A DNA stretch of 64,000 nucleotides. Origin: Morinoia aosen. Lineage: Eukaryota; Arthropoda; Malacostraca; Amphipoda; Talitridae. The notes under the pieces were generated by a model. It did not search any database. It was not told the DNA's origin and worked only from the letters and a program-made list of their open reading frames with translations. The position numbers and the translations under genes are program-made. The stretch is from the NCBI GenBank assembly GCA_030386875.1, contig CM059567.1, positions 83,197,130 through 83,261,129 of the forward strand, given 5' to 3'. This document shows positions 48,702-59,966 of the stretch, piece by piece; within the stretch, counting starts at the first letter, position 1, and each line of letters opens with the position of its first letter.

Positions 48702-50073
48702 CAGGGCTGCCACTGATGGGGGATTTCCCCTAGATCTGGGGGAAACGCTTGTAGTCTAGGGGAATGGGAGAAACTTACGCAAAAACTACTAAATTTGGGG
48801 GAATTTGGCCAGTTAGTATTTCCTATACTAACTCATTCGGATGAAGATATTAGGATGCAGAACAGGAAATGCCCCTTTTAACGATGAACAAAAGGCAATA
48901 TAACGAAGTTAGAATGTGGATGGAACTCAGACTGGCAACGAGATTCACATGATCACATCGGAACAGGGAACAGTCTTATTCTCACAGCTCACTGAGCTAA
49001 ATCTCAATAGTTCGCTTTGTAAAAGGAATAAAAAGGCAGATAATGAACGTTACGGTTGCAAGCTTCCTTCCTCTGAGCGAATACTTTTTGATCAATATTC
49101 CCCTCAGTAACTTGAATTATGTGATAACTATTCTTATAGATTAATTTTTGAATTCAGATATTTTTATCTTATTTTTTTCGGCAAAGGAGGCGGAACGCAG
49201 AAGTTCTTAAAGATTAAATACTTGTGTGGTTCAAAATTAACAGATATTAAAAATGTGCAGCAGGCCTAGTTTTTAATCAGTAACTTTCAATATTAATGTT
49301 TTTATTTGTCTGTCTTGTCATATCTTATATGCGTTACAGAGGCTAACTCTGTTACATGCTCGTCAGCAATTAGTTCAACTTAGAATGTCAATTTAACGTT
49401 TTAACAAACAAAACTTTACACAGATGACAAATAGGTTCATTTTAATTATTAATGTAATTTATATAAAAATTTCATTATTTTATAGTTATTACTTTATTTT
49501 AGAATGCTGATTATTTTTTCCCAATGGCATACCGAACCGAATCATCTTCTAAGAAACAAAAGTTCTGTGCGCAGTCATTTAGTAGTAATTGGCTCGGTGC
49601 ACCCGAATTAAAACTCGTCTGAAATGAAATAGTAATCCCAACTGTAGGTATTGTAAGTGCAGCTATATTTTTTGAAAAATTAAAACAAAACTATGCTCAG
49701 TGCAACATAAGAAAAACAAAAATGTTGCAAGTATCAGCGCTGATATCGTAAGAGAGCCGTCCATGAAATCCAGTGGAATTACCAAAAGTGAGCTTACTCT
49801 GCAGAAAATTTTGACCAACACGACCTTTCCTCAGGTGTGTATAATTTCTTACCTGCAGGCAAAACAATTCACTCATGCAACAAAATAGCTCAGAAGCTGT
49901 CAATGAAAAGGACGAACTTTCATTTGGATTTATTATACATTGAGTAATATCAGTTTCTATTTATTATATATACCACAATCCGTGTTTTTTCAATTTTGGG
50001 GGATTTTTGCCGAATGTGGGGGAATTTCTTCCGCAAATCTGGGGGAAAGAGAAAAACCTCAGTGGCAGCCCTG
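48702..50073. mobile_element. hAT element 1 (GGGGGA motif)
   Basis: 1,372 bp with inverted termini CAGGGCTGCCACTGA at both ends, flanked by a perfect 8-bp duplication CTGGAAAG (48,694-48,701 and 50,074-50,081). The subterminal motif GGGGGA(A/T) occurs at least four times near the left end and three times near the right end, all in the same orientation. A palindrome GGGGGATTTCCCC (48,718-48,730) sits against the left terminus. No transposase fragment is recognisable inside, so it is either a non-autonomous derivative or too decayed. Confidence 0.92.
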
Positions 50074-50589
50074 CTGGAAAGCTGCAGCGGGAAACGTCTG
50101 GCCAGGGCTGCCAATGCTTGGGTTTTAACCCAAGATCTAGGGTTTTTGCGATGTACCTTGGGTTCTTGGGTTTTGTTTTCGAATATGTTGATAATCTTGG
50201 GTTTTGAGCCTCATACTTCAACCATGGTGCACAGAAATGTCTCAAAGTCAAATTATTACGTACAAATGCCTTCTTTTTATTGCGCTGAAAGGTTTCGTTA
50301 TGCGATAGAAATGCGTTGCATGCCAACCTGTCCCACAACCTTATCGTATGAACTTGTACCATAACCGTGACCTGTCACAAATCACAATCTGCTGAGCGCG
50401 CGCCACTGTGTCAAAAAAACTGATTAGAGTGTGTGTGTGGCGTGTGCCAGTCGCGTTATTGCATTTGCTATGTGATTTTCGTCGGTAGTCTGATTTGAAA
50501 ATCTGCATTTTTCGATTAAAATCAAATTTGAAGGGATTATCTTCTAATGAACTCTGTTCATTCAAATTAAAAAAGTGACTGAAGAAATT

Positions 50590-51010
50590 ATGCCAGCAAA
50601 GAAGAGCAAATTGAATGCTCTGTGCTTCAAGGAAGAATGGGCCAGTGAAACGGAATAAAAAAAAAAGTGGTTTGAGCATGACAGCAACGACGAAGACTCA
50701 GTTACCTACTGCAAGGCATGCAAAGTGACACTAAAAAATAAAAATGAGTCTAGGTCGTTGAAATATAAAGTTTCTTTTAGTCATGAAAAAATTTGCTGTT
50801 GCTAAAGGAAGCACGAGTATCACTCAATATCTTAAAAAAGAGAACAACTGAAAGCCAACAAATAGCGAGGAGTGAGATAAGGTTGCAGTCTATTTCGTAG
50901 CACATAATCTACCCTTTGCTAACATTGAGGTCTGTGAGCTTCCATTTCCTGATAGTAAAATAGCCGAAAATCTGTCGATGAAGCGAACGAAACTTACGTA
51001 GGTAATTCTT
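50590..51010 (+). pseudogene. hAT transposase remnant in element 2
   Basis: Starts MPAKKSKLNAL and has a BED-finger-like stretch (VTYCKACKVTLKNKNES) interrupted by stops. After a frameshift come AHNLPFANIEVCELPFPDSK and IAENLSMKRTKLT, matching the segment after the BED finger in animal hAT transposases (AEHNLPF...FPDSKIAK...KRTK). The catalytic RNase H-like core and the C-terminal dimerisation region are not recognisable, so most of the gene is deleted or decayed. Confidence 0.75.
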
Positions 51011-52089
51011 GAGGGTACAGCTTTTGATAAAATATATATTAATCTCGCAAACGTAAAATAGAGAAAAAAAACACAGTTTATTTCCAATAGAGATTGTACA
51101 AAAGTACCATCATTGGTTTTAAAATATCTTAAAATTAATGCACTTAGATGATACACACACATGAGTATTGTAATACCCATGTCACTAGTCGAAATAAGTG
51201 ATTGAGGGCAATGTACTTTTAATGTTACTTAATCTACATTTGACGATACATGTTATTATAATTATACGTGAGTGTATGTATTTTTGTACCATACAAGGTG
51301 TTTTTGTGCAAACATATTTCAACTTGTTAAAGAAAACTCAAAATAATTTGATTTTTACGAATAATAATTTTTCAAAAAATTCCTTAGTTTTCGAGTTCAA
51401 ATGACTTAAAGAAACTGTAAAACTTAAAGTAGGATACTACATGGGCGCCAGTGTTATCTCTACTCTCTTAAATTCCGACCCCATTGTAGCAGTTTTTTTT
51501 ATTTTTGCAATAAAGCCAGCAAGCATTGTACAGTTGAGGAAAAGGTCTGCAATTTAATTTTCGGTTGAAAATTTACGCCAAGCCATCAACAGTAGTTATT
51601 TCATTAAATTTAGAAGCCTCATTTTTACAATTTGTTAGGAACTTTTCGTCAGAGGTATTGTAGGATATTAATAACAAATAAATTAATGCTTAACTTTTAT
51701 TCAACAAACTAGTCTTGTTACAGGTGTTGAAATTAAATGGCCTCCATTAACTTCGACGCATCGAACTCGTGTGTTCCAATAACGTAGAAACATTGTTTAA
51801 TGCTTAAGAGCTTGAAACTACGGGTATTTTTTCTAACAGTAATATGCTTGTAGTTTTTATTGCTAAAATAGCAAAAACCTGCTTTAGTTGGTAGTTTTGG
51901 GTATTTTATCCTTCGCAACAATCATTTTTTTACGTTTTTCCACCTATGATTGCAGTTTGTTCGCACAGCAAGAAAAAAACACTTTAAATATCATGTATTT
52001 TTTGTATTTTGGTAATCTTGGGTTTTAATTTTAGATCTCGGGTTTTTTAGACCCATGATCTTGGGTTTTTGTAAAAGTCTCGTTGGCAG

Positions 52090-53852
52090 CAGTGTTGCCA
52101 ATCTAGCGGTTTTCCCGCTAGATCTAGCGGTTTTATGATGCATCTAGCGGTATGAAAATGGCATCTAGCGGCTAGCGGGAAATCTAGCGTATTTTTCATA
52201 GCGTCTAGCTTTTTTCTAGCGGTATTTTTATTGAAGATTTTATGTGTTATGTAAAATGTATTTGTGTTATAAACCGCGTAGAGCTTTCACATTCAGTTTG
52301 GCGAAGCGCACTAGTTCAATCCAGATTTTTTCTCGTTCGATACGCGTCCAATGTTGAGCAACTGCTTGTGCTAGCCTACACCGCATTAGTCACGCTACCA
52401 CGCCTGCCACGGGCAAACGCTCGAGTATGGATACGTTGTGTTGCCTGGGGCGCCAATACCAGCATCGGGTGACGCGCCGTACTCTAAAAAAGTAAGTAAG
52501 TGTTGCCTGTTCGTAGCAAAGACGCGTGCAAATTTGTTTAAGAGGTGAATAGTGATTTGTCAAAGGCGCACTGTAGCCTGTGCAAAATACATTTAAATGG
52601 CAAATAAAGTGACTTAATTAGCCACAGTAAATTTAAGAAACATGTTAATAAGAGAGGTGCTTCAGCGACAGATATAGCTCGCGTTATTATCCAAAAATGT
52701 AACGGAACTACATTACAGGAAGCCATTCTTGCATTTAATTTAACTTGCCATTCGACCAATGAAAATTGTGATCATCTGATAGATATGTTGAAGTCCACAA
52801 TCGGTGGCAGTAAGGTAACGTCCCAATTAAAGATGCACAAAATAAGATGCCCAGAGATTATCAGAAAAAGTTTAAAGTCCTCATTTTCAGAATGATCTGC
52901 TGGGTGATGTTGGTGAGGGCAAGTACAGTCTACTAGAAGAATCATATGACATAAAAATTCATAAAATGCTTTATATTATTAAGTCCTTTCAACTTATCTA
53001 AATCTTGTAAAATCGAAAACTTGTAATGCCAAGTCTAATGGGGATGCACTAAAAGGCGAGTTGAAAAGTACAATACTTGATATTGGTAAAATTGTAGCAA
53101 TAGACACTGACAATGCCAGTGTCATGGTTGGTGTAACCAATAAAGAGTATCAAAAGCTGGAAAAAGAAGTTCCTTCTCTAATACAATTTAGAAGTGTGTG
53201 TCATTCGTAGCAGCTTGCTGTATGTCATGCAGCATTTTAATTTCTACCTCGAAACTTTAAACTTTTTCATCTGAAACATACACGTGGTTTTCTGTATCAC
53301 CATCAAAACAAATATCCTACCAAAAACTGTACGTAAAAATTATTGACGGAAATTCTCTCATTAAAATACCTGCAGTCGGTCAGACAAGGGGGCTCTCGAT
53401 CGAATGTGCGGTTCGTAAAATTTTAGCACAAGGGATTGAGTTGAAATCGCATTTCCAAATAACAGAATCAAAGAAGAAATACTCTGTGACATATTTATCT
53501 TCTTACCAAATAAGTAGCTCAACTTATCAAAAACCAAGAAGTGTTCTTCAAAAAATTGGAACTTCAGAAGCATATCCAAGTTCTTCAACCGACTAAACCC
53601 CGAGTTTCAGTACTGATTTGGAACCTGAACCTGATGAATGAAAACGGTAAATTTAAAGGTCATATGTCATTCAATATATTATACCAATGATATGCTCTTG
53701 CAAAACAATGGGTATTAACTTTGTTTTTCGTAATAAAATGTCTAAAATGGGTTAGCGGGAATTTTAGCGGAATGTAATTAATATCTAGCGGTTTCTAGCG
53801 TTTTTTTAAGAACTTTCTGGCGGTTTTTGGTCCAGTGGAGTTGGCAACACTG
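52090..53852 (+). mobile_element. hAT element 3 (TCTAGCGG motif), nested in element 2
   Basis: 1,763 bp with termini CAGTGTTGCCAA and its perfect inverse, flanked by a perfect 8-bp duplication GTTGGCAG (52,082-52,089 and 53,853-53,860). TCTAGCGG or its core TAGCG occurs about eight times in the first 140 bp and five times in the last 110 bp, nearly all in one orientation. A hairpin with arms TCTAGCGG and CCGCTAGA (52,102-52,122) adjoins the left terminus. It contains a longer but broken + strand transposase. Confidence 0.93.
52548..53640 (+). pseudogene. hAT transposase remnant in element 3
   Basis: The order of recognisable blocks follows a hAT transposase. A BED finger (CSLCKIHLNGK, a stop, then SKFKKHVNK) is followed by CDHLIDMLKSTIGGS and KMHKIRCPEII. 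After a frameshift come LLGDVGEGKYSLLEES, the start of the catalytic domain (usually KYSLLIDESTD), and then IDTDNASVMVGV, the second catalytic Asp region. RSVCHS-stop-QLAVCHAAF is the conserved C-x2-H block. Stops and frameshifts throughout make it inactive, although it retains most of the gene order. Confidence 0.82.
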
Positions 53853-54239
53853 GTTGGCAGCCCTGCGTCTGGCAGTGCGTTGTGAGATGTCGACGAGAAA
53901 GGTGCGCTGCTCAATTCTTCCGGCATAGACTGAACTCCTTATATCCAAAGTTTATGCTGTACTGTGCCTTTGAAAGTCAAAAGATCCAAAGCACAGTGAC
54001 AGACTACGTGTTTCAAAGCAATGGGACGAAAAATGAATGATACTCAACGTTACAAACAAATGCTTGTTCCGCTTGTTTTTGTTATAGACCTCTCTCCATG
54101 ACATTCAGGAGCAAACTGGCTATCTTTTGGTCAGTGTTGCCAAATTATTTTGATAGAAAAGTACAGATTTAACATAAAAAGGTGCTAATAAGAGCTAAAA
54201 ACGTTCAAGTTGATGCTAAAAAATGAGCTAAACATATTT

Positions 54240-54800
54240 ATTAATATATATCACAGTAATTTCCCTTCAAGGTGTGGTTGGATTGTCATTGATAGCTTTT
54301 TAAAGCTGACATTAATCAGCTTGTCCAGTATAGGAGTGGGCTAACCATTTATATGTTTCTGCAATTGGAAATTCCCAATTCCTAGGCAGAACCTCAGGTG
54401 AGGCGTGGATATTGCTAATTGCAGTGAATGACAGACACATCTCACATGAATCAATGATGGAAGTTCTTTTTACAACTTCTTAAACACACCTTTGTTCACT
54501 CCTACCATAACACTGGCGTTGTAAGTACCTATGGCAAATAATTGGGTTGGCTATGTTCAGTTTGCAAGCTCACTTTTCAATGCCTCAACAATGCCATCTG
54601 CATCACAAGTCAATGCAACCAGACTTAAGAAGGTGTAAACTTCTTTTTTTTTGCTTTTGCTAAAATAATTAATAGCAATATGTCACATTTCTTGGATAGA
54701 TATATAATTCCTCTCATCCAGCAGCAAACTAAATTTTTCATCTACGATGTCAGTAACCAATTGTCTTTAAGGTGTGGGGGCCTAGAACATTCTTTATCAC
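54240..54800 (-). pseudogene. hAT transposase remnant in element 5
   Basis: On the minus strand, DIVDEKFSLLLDERN (catalytic-domain start, usually DEKFSLLIDESTD) at about 54,710-54,750 is followed by a stop and NYFSKSK. IGTYNASVMVGVNKGVFKKL at about 54,480-54,540 matches the second catalytic block (usually IGTDNASVMVG); the Asp is replaced by Tyr, so that site is lost. Stops are frequent. No BED finger is recognisable, so the N-terminal part is missing. Confidence 0.8.
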
Positions 54801-55492
54801 AGAATTGTATTTGCTTCTGTGCAGTCTTACCCTTGGCACGACTTCGCAATCTTACACGATATGCTTGCAAAGATCTGCCAAATATTCACATGTGTTAATA
54901 GACAAGTGATAACATGAACAGCGTGCAAGCTGTCCTTCAATATTTGCAACAACATTAGATTTTTATTCCATGAATTGAGTTAGCGGTCACTTTCAAAAGG
55001 CACAAATGTAACACGTTCCGTTTCAGCATGTTTTGTTAGTAAACTTTATTTTTCAACTGTTTCACATCTAACCTACAATATAAAAAGTAAGCGTATGTAC
55101 TATGCAACCATTCTTTTCTAATCATTTAGGTTTAACTTTTCTTCACAATTGTTCTTACTGTGAAGGCTTGTTTTGCAGTAGTTCAAGAAAAATTGAATAT
55201 TATACACACCCAACACCAGTCTAACTGATTTCTCAGCAACACGAACGAACACCACAAGCCCACAACTCTTCACGACGACACTGGCAGTAAACTGCAGAAC
55301 ACCGGCAACCGTCAAATCCTCGTTAAAACGACTTTAAACCGTTAAAACACTGTTGTAATGTGTGTCAACTCTTTAAAACCTGGCCGGCACTACAAGTATT
55401 CAAACGAACATTCAACGAAACCTTATGAAGTTATTCAAACATGTAAATTTGTAGTTAATATTGGCATTATAAAATTACTCTATAGAGATATA

Positions 55493-55781
55493 TCTCTCCG
55501 TGGCACAGCGGTTAAGGGATCGGACTTGTATGCTGGAAGTCGCGGGTTCGTTCCCAGCGCTGGCGCGGAGATTTTCCCCGTTGGGTATAAGGGAAAGCTC
55601 AAGCTCAATACCCCACTCGACCCAGGTGTCGGAAATGGGTACCGCCTTTACGGGGGAACCGTCATGGTGTCCTATATATAGGGTTAGTTATAAGACATTT
55701 GAAAAACCAATGCTAAGATCATATGTATCAGGCTTGATTGGAAATAAAGCATCCCAAAGATGCCGATGTTAACCTAACCTT
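55493..55781 (+). repeat. tRNA-derived SINE, copy 1
   Basis: The head at 55,495-55,571 resembles a tRNA, with a box A-like TGGCACAGCGG and a box B-like GGTTCGTTCCC. Its ends TCTCCGT and GCGGAGA can pair over seven bases. A non-tRNA body follows, with AATACCCCACTCG and GAAATGGGTACCG, ending near GATGCCGATGTT. The copy lies inside hAT element 5 and is the younger of the two. The same head and body in inverse orientation at 63,267-63,557 define the family. I see no anticodon arm good enough to call a functional tRNA. Confidence 0.85.
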
Positions 55782-55990
55782 TAACATAATAAGAAAAAAC
55801 TTGGAACCAGATTTGGTGCCAGATGCCAGATGATGGAAACTAGGAGCTAAACACAATGAAAAGATGTCAGACCTGGCTCCAAAAGAGCTAAATTGGTAAC
55901 ACTGCTTTTGGTGTGTGATAGATCTCGCCTAACATCTTTCTCTCTCGCTTGTTTTGTCGCTTGCCGTCTTTTGGTGTGTAGCTACCCTAA

Positions 55991-56915
55991 GGATTCCAAA
56001 AGAATCATATTGTTATAGATCCATTATTTACAGCGAATTTTCGACTTAGCAATTGTGTAATAACATGCAATTTGTGCGAGTACTGTTTCGTAAAGCTGTC
56101 TAATCGTATTATCTTCCAAGTATGTATAGCGAACAGGTCTCGCCTAAAGAACACAGAAAATACGTTAAAAAATGATTTTGAAGTTGTAAGTCAGTCTGGC
56201 ACCAGAACCTATTTAGTACATACCTGTAATGTAATTCATTTTGTGAACTTATTGTGGTGTATTGTTTATCTTAAAGCTGTGTATAAATTAGACTTGTGCA
56301 AATTGCATTATCATTTACATATTCGTGCGGAGGTGTGCCACTCTACTTTGACGAGATTATCTGAACGTAAATTAGCAAGGGGCGCACACGTCTCGTAACA
56401 GTAGAACACTTCGTAACCCCTATTGATTAGTATCTGAATGCAATAAATTTTGAAACTTATAGTGAGCAAAAACTGAAGAAACTTGTGCGTAATCCTGTAT
56501 AATTGTGCTAAAGATGCTCTAAAGTCTGAAACTAATTATCGTCTTTTTCGCTAAACATGTTAGAAAGAACCAAGTATTGTATGTTTCAACTTCTACACAA
56601 AACTTAATTAATTTATGCTTCAGATTATGGTAGTTCAAAACCTGCTGAGCATACGATGGATGTCTTAAAAGAATTAATATGTCTTCAGCGTAGCAATTAA
56701 AAATCACTGGCCTTAAATCGTAGGGGCAATCGTCTTAAAGTTTTACATTATGCAAACACTTGAAAATTTTGTTAGTGATGATGCTAATGGAAGTCCCTTA
56801 GCTAAACCGTCCATTCGTTGGCAAAGTTTTCATACAACTGCGAGGAAAATTTATATCACTGAATAGATGAACGCATAAGTGGCCGGCTAAAACTACATCT
56901 TTAACTAAATTGAGC
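55991..56915. other. AT-rich intergenic stretch
   Basis: No recognisable gene or repeat. One + strand frame of about 108 codons (56,072-56,398) has no domain and is probably chance. Confidence 0.5.
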
Positions 56916-57271
56916 CTCTCGGGGAGATGCAACTATTATATGTATGGGAATTAGCATTCCCAAAGAGAAAATGTGAGGTCCCGCACTGAGAGTTAGCTAG
57001 GCCTTCTTTATGTTGAAATGAATGTTTTTTGCTTTTTTAAGGACCGTCTTTCTTCGGTTGACTACAGTCCAGTTTTTCAGCACCTACTACTTTCTTCTTC
57101 GTCTTTTATCTTGTTTCATGAACTTCTTTTTCAACTTGCTATTTCTATGAACCTTGTGCATAGATTCCGCGTTCCCTTAACTCTATACTAAATGGTGCCT
57201 TCTTCCTTCCTCTCTCTGGAATGTCTTTGTCGCGGTTAGGGAGGCTTAAACTAACATCTAACCTAATCTAA
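56916..57271 (+). repeat. RepA copy, full length
   Basis: About 355 bp homologous to 58,481-58,836 and 59,620-59,966. Shared landmarks in order are TATGGGAATTAGC, a purine/pyrimidine tract with CAGCACCTACTACTTTCTTC, GTGCATAGATTCCGCGTTCC, ACTAAATGGTGCCTTC and GGGAGGCTTAAACTAAC. I cannot assign it to a known class; it has no terminal inverted repeats, coding region or clear pol III boxes, so it may be the 3' end of a LINE or a SINE-like element. Confidence 0.8.
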
Positions 57272-58480
57272 TTTTACCTCAATTGAGTTTACAAATGATC
57301 AGTTCTATGTTACTTGCAAATCTTTTCAAGATGGCTGCATTATTTTTACAACAAAAAAAAACACGCGAATATACTCTGGGAGGTATAAAACTGAAATAAT
57401 GTTCATGAGCTAATACTTCTAAACCGTTGATGAATTCTGTAATAGTTTTTACTCGCTTTAATGCTGAGAGCAATAGCTAATTTCTCCAGTGACAAGTATT
57501 TACTTAAAATATTGAATTGTTCAACATGGAGGTAGGAGTCTAAACCAAACGCTTGAAGAATTTTCACTCGTTGAGGAAGCTGAACTGAACTGAAATTATG
57601 CACTACCTTTAACGAATTGAAGGGCTTAATTTCGTCGTGGATACCCCAACTGCTTTTCTTTTTCAAGTGAGTTCGTTTTGCGCGATCACAAAACTGGTCC
57701 TTGAGACGCATGTCTCCTGACATCGGTGGGCGTCAAGAGTAGAATAGGGGACGCATTTCATTCTCACTTGTTTCGAGTTGCGCAGCTAGGTTGGCGAATG
57801 TTCTTCTTTGGTTGCAGAGCTCCCGTGAGAGCAATTCCGGTAACCAAGATTTGTACTCGAGGGTTTTTAAATATGGGGCATAAAAGAATCATTAGAAACT
57901 CCCTCAATTTTGGATCCATTTAATGAATAAAGAATTATGAAACCTGAGTAAATGAGAATAAACATTTTGTTTTTAATCTTTCGAATACATTATTAAGAAA
58001 GAATATCAAATCTTCTTAATACTCGGCGTGAGCTCTTTCTATGGAAATTGATCCCAAGATTAAGTGATGTTGAATGGCCTACTCGGCCCCCTGACCTATC
58101 TCGCCATTAGATTTTTTTCTTTTGAGGCTAAAAGGAAGAATTTACCTTGAAAAGTCTACAAATCTACATCAACTCAAGACATCCGCTGGGGCCGAAATTC
58201 AGCGAATTAAACCACATTTCACCAGCGCCGCAATGAACAGCCACCTGTGTAGTTGTGCTTATTCTTGGCGGTGCTCAGGGGTATGGCTTATGAAGAATAA
58301 AAATTAATCAATAGTACTTTTAATTAATAAAATAAATTAAAAGTATTAATAGTATTTCTCGATGTTGCATAAATTCTTTGTATTTCGAAGTGCGTTCGAT
58401 ATTCTGGAAGTCATTGAAGACTCTTTTTGAACCCATATTTAGAAATTACACTGTCGAACGAGTTGGGGATTGATCACTCG
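57272..58480. other. Intergenic stretch between RepA copies
   Basis: No gene recognised. Short open frames on both strands show no domain. The segment at 57,726-58,310 is somewhat less AT-rich but carries no motif that I can name. Confidence 0.5.
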
Positions 58481-58836
58481 GACCCCCTCAGGGGGATACA
58501 CGTATTGTATTTATGGGAATTAGCGCCCCCAGGGGGCCTACATGAGGGCCTGAGCTAAAGGTTAGGTAGGCTTCCTTTTGATGAAATATAATAGGTTTTT
58601 GATTTGTTACGGACCATCTTTTTTCGGTTCACTGCTGTCCTGTTTTTCAGCACCTACTACTTTCTTCTTCGCCATTTTCTAGTTTCATGAACTTCTTTCT
58701 TAGCTTCCTGTTTCTGTGCACCTTGTGCATAGATTCCGCGTTCCCTCAACTACATTCTAAATGGTGCCTTCCTCCTTCCTCTCTTGGAACATCTTTGTCG
58801 TGCAATTAAGGGAGGCTGAAACTTTCTTATATAATA
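58481..58836 (+). repeat. RepA copy, full length
   Basis: The best preserved RepA copy. Its 5' end forms a hairpin (CCCCCTCAGGGGG at about 58,484-58,496) followed by GCGCCCCCAGGGGGCC. It ends at GGGAGGCTGAAACTTTC and then an AATAAT run, as expected for a retroposon tail. Confidence 0.8.
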
Positions 58837-59619
58837 ATAATAATGATCACTCGGACAGCTTGAGTCAGAAATTTGCCCAATAACTTTGAAACGAGGAAAA
58901 TTCGGTGCAGATGAGGTCTACCACTATATATCGCCTACCCAGATGCAGTTTGAGGTGGACAAATTAAGTGATCATTGCTAAATCAAATATCTGGAAATAA
59001 GTAATAACCTAACCTCGCGCTAAATTACTAGCTAGAGGTAGATCTAATGCTATATAGCGTGGTAGACCTTACGCTATAGCAGAAAAGAAATTCTCAGATA
59101 ATTAATCATACTCGATGGAAAAACGACTCCGTGTCTAGCTCCGTCATCAGTTCATTAAAAGAGTATTACATTTTGGTGCAATTTCTTACACGGAACAGTG
59201 GATATTAAATATTAGATTATTAGGCTTAAATAAAATTTTGCTGATTCTTGAGTAATCTTAGTCTCCGTCGCATATCCTGATCATCAATTATCACTGCTTC
59301 GTAATTTAACATAAGTGAACTTTAATCATTAAGTAGCAACGAAAATCACGAGACAATAAAGCCATAAAGGACGCAAAAAACAAATCGTGTTTAATGTTAT
59401 GACCCTCGCTTCTTTTTAAATTTCTAATTCCTAACTGCAACTATTGTTTTGCTGTAAGTGTGGTCGAGAAACTAGCCTGGTTGTATAACTGCTTCTATCT
59501 TAACTCTAAACCGATTCTCTTACTGCTTCAATTTAACTATTGTTGTGGAACTTTTCTTCCGAGGAGAAGTAGCTAGCATTTGACGATTTGAATGTAAGAA
59601 TGGGAATGTTCCTCGTAGA
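58837..59619. other. Intergenic stretch
   Basis: An AT-rich stretch with an (AAT)n run at its start. The words CTATATAGCG/ACGCTATAG near 59,050-59,080 form a weak inverted pair. No gene recognised. Confidence 0.45.
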
Positions 59620-59966
59620 TGGACCCTATGGGGTCCACTATTGTATCTATGAGAACTTGCAATCTCGTAAGGGCCTGAGCTGAGGGTTAGGTAGGCCTTC
59701 TTTTTGTTGAATTGGAGTAAGATTTTTGTTTTGTTAAATGACATTTCTTCTTGGGTCACTGCTGTTTTGGTTTCCAGTATCTACTTTTTTCTTCTATACC
59801 GTTTATTTCATTTCATAATTGTTTTTCTTAGTTTACAGTTTCAATGCACCTTGTTCATAGATTCTATCTTTCCTCAAGTCCATACTAAATGGTGCCTTCA
59901 TCCTTCCTCTTTTTGCAATGCCTTTGCTGCGGTTAGAAAGGTTTAAAATAATTTATCTTATTTAAT
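59620..59966 (+). repeat. RepA copy, diverged
   Basis: Homologous to the two RepA copies upstream and more diverged. Its 5' hairpin is GGACCCTATGGGGTCC, of different sequence but the same place and shape as in the 58,481 copy. It keeps CATACTAAATGGTGCCTTC near the 3' end. Confidence 0.75.

Larger units (their letters stand above)
50103..53865 (+). mobile_element. hAT element 2 (CTTGGGTTTT motif)
   Basis: Termini are CAGGGCTGCCAA and its inverse, flanked by a perfect 8-bp duplication CGTCTGGC (50,095-50,102 and 53,866-53,873). Without element 3 it is about 1,992 bp. The motif CTTGGGTTTT recurs near both ends in one orientation: about five copies on the left and three on the right around 52,010-52,070. 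A perfect-stem hairpin CTTGGGTTTTAACCCAAG (50,117-50,134) adjoins the left terminus. A broken transposase lies on the + strand. Element 3 is inserted 13 bp from its right end. Confidence 0.92.
54132..55904 (-). mobile_element. hAT element 5 (GAGCTAAA motif)
   Basis: 1,773 bp, including a SINE. Termini are CAGTGTTGCCAA on the left and inverted CAGTGTTACCAA on the right, flanked by a perfect 8-bp duplication CTTTTGGT (54,124-54,131 and 55,905-55,912). GCTAAA words occur about four times near the left end and twice near the right end (GAGCTAAA), in one orientation. A short hairpin (GCTC/GAGC, 55,876-55,888) lies near the right terminus. A broken transposase lies on the minus strand. Confidence 0.92.
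48532..55987. mobile_element. PIF/Harbinger-like MITE, split by nested hATs
   Basis: The left terminus GGGTGCCTGCACACCAAAAG and the inverted right terminus GGGTAGCTACACACCAAAAG match at 17 of 20 positions. Both are flanked by TAA (48,529-48,531 and 55,988-55,990), the 3-bp target duplication typical of PIF/Harbinger. A second inner copy of CACACCA or TGGTGTG lies about 65 bp inside each end, and GCGAG repeats are frequent near both ends. Removing the hAT insertions and one copy of each duplication leaves 524 bp with no coding capacity, so it is a non-autonomous MITE. It is the oldest layer of this cluster. Confidence 0.75.

Noticed and set aside
55495..55571. Functional tRNA gene
   Set aside because: The T-arm has a mismatch, extra bases separate it from the acceptor strand, and the whole sequence recurs with a shared body at 63,267, so it is a SINE head.
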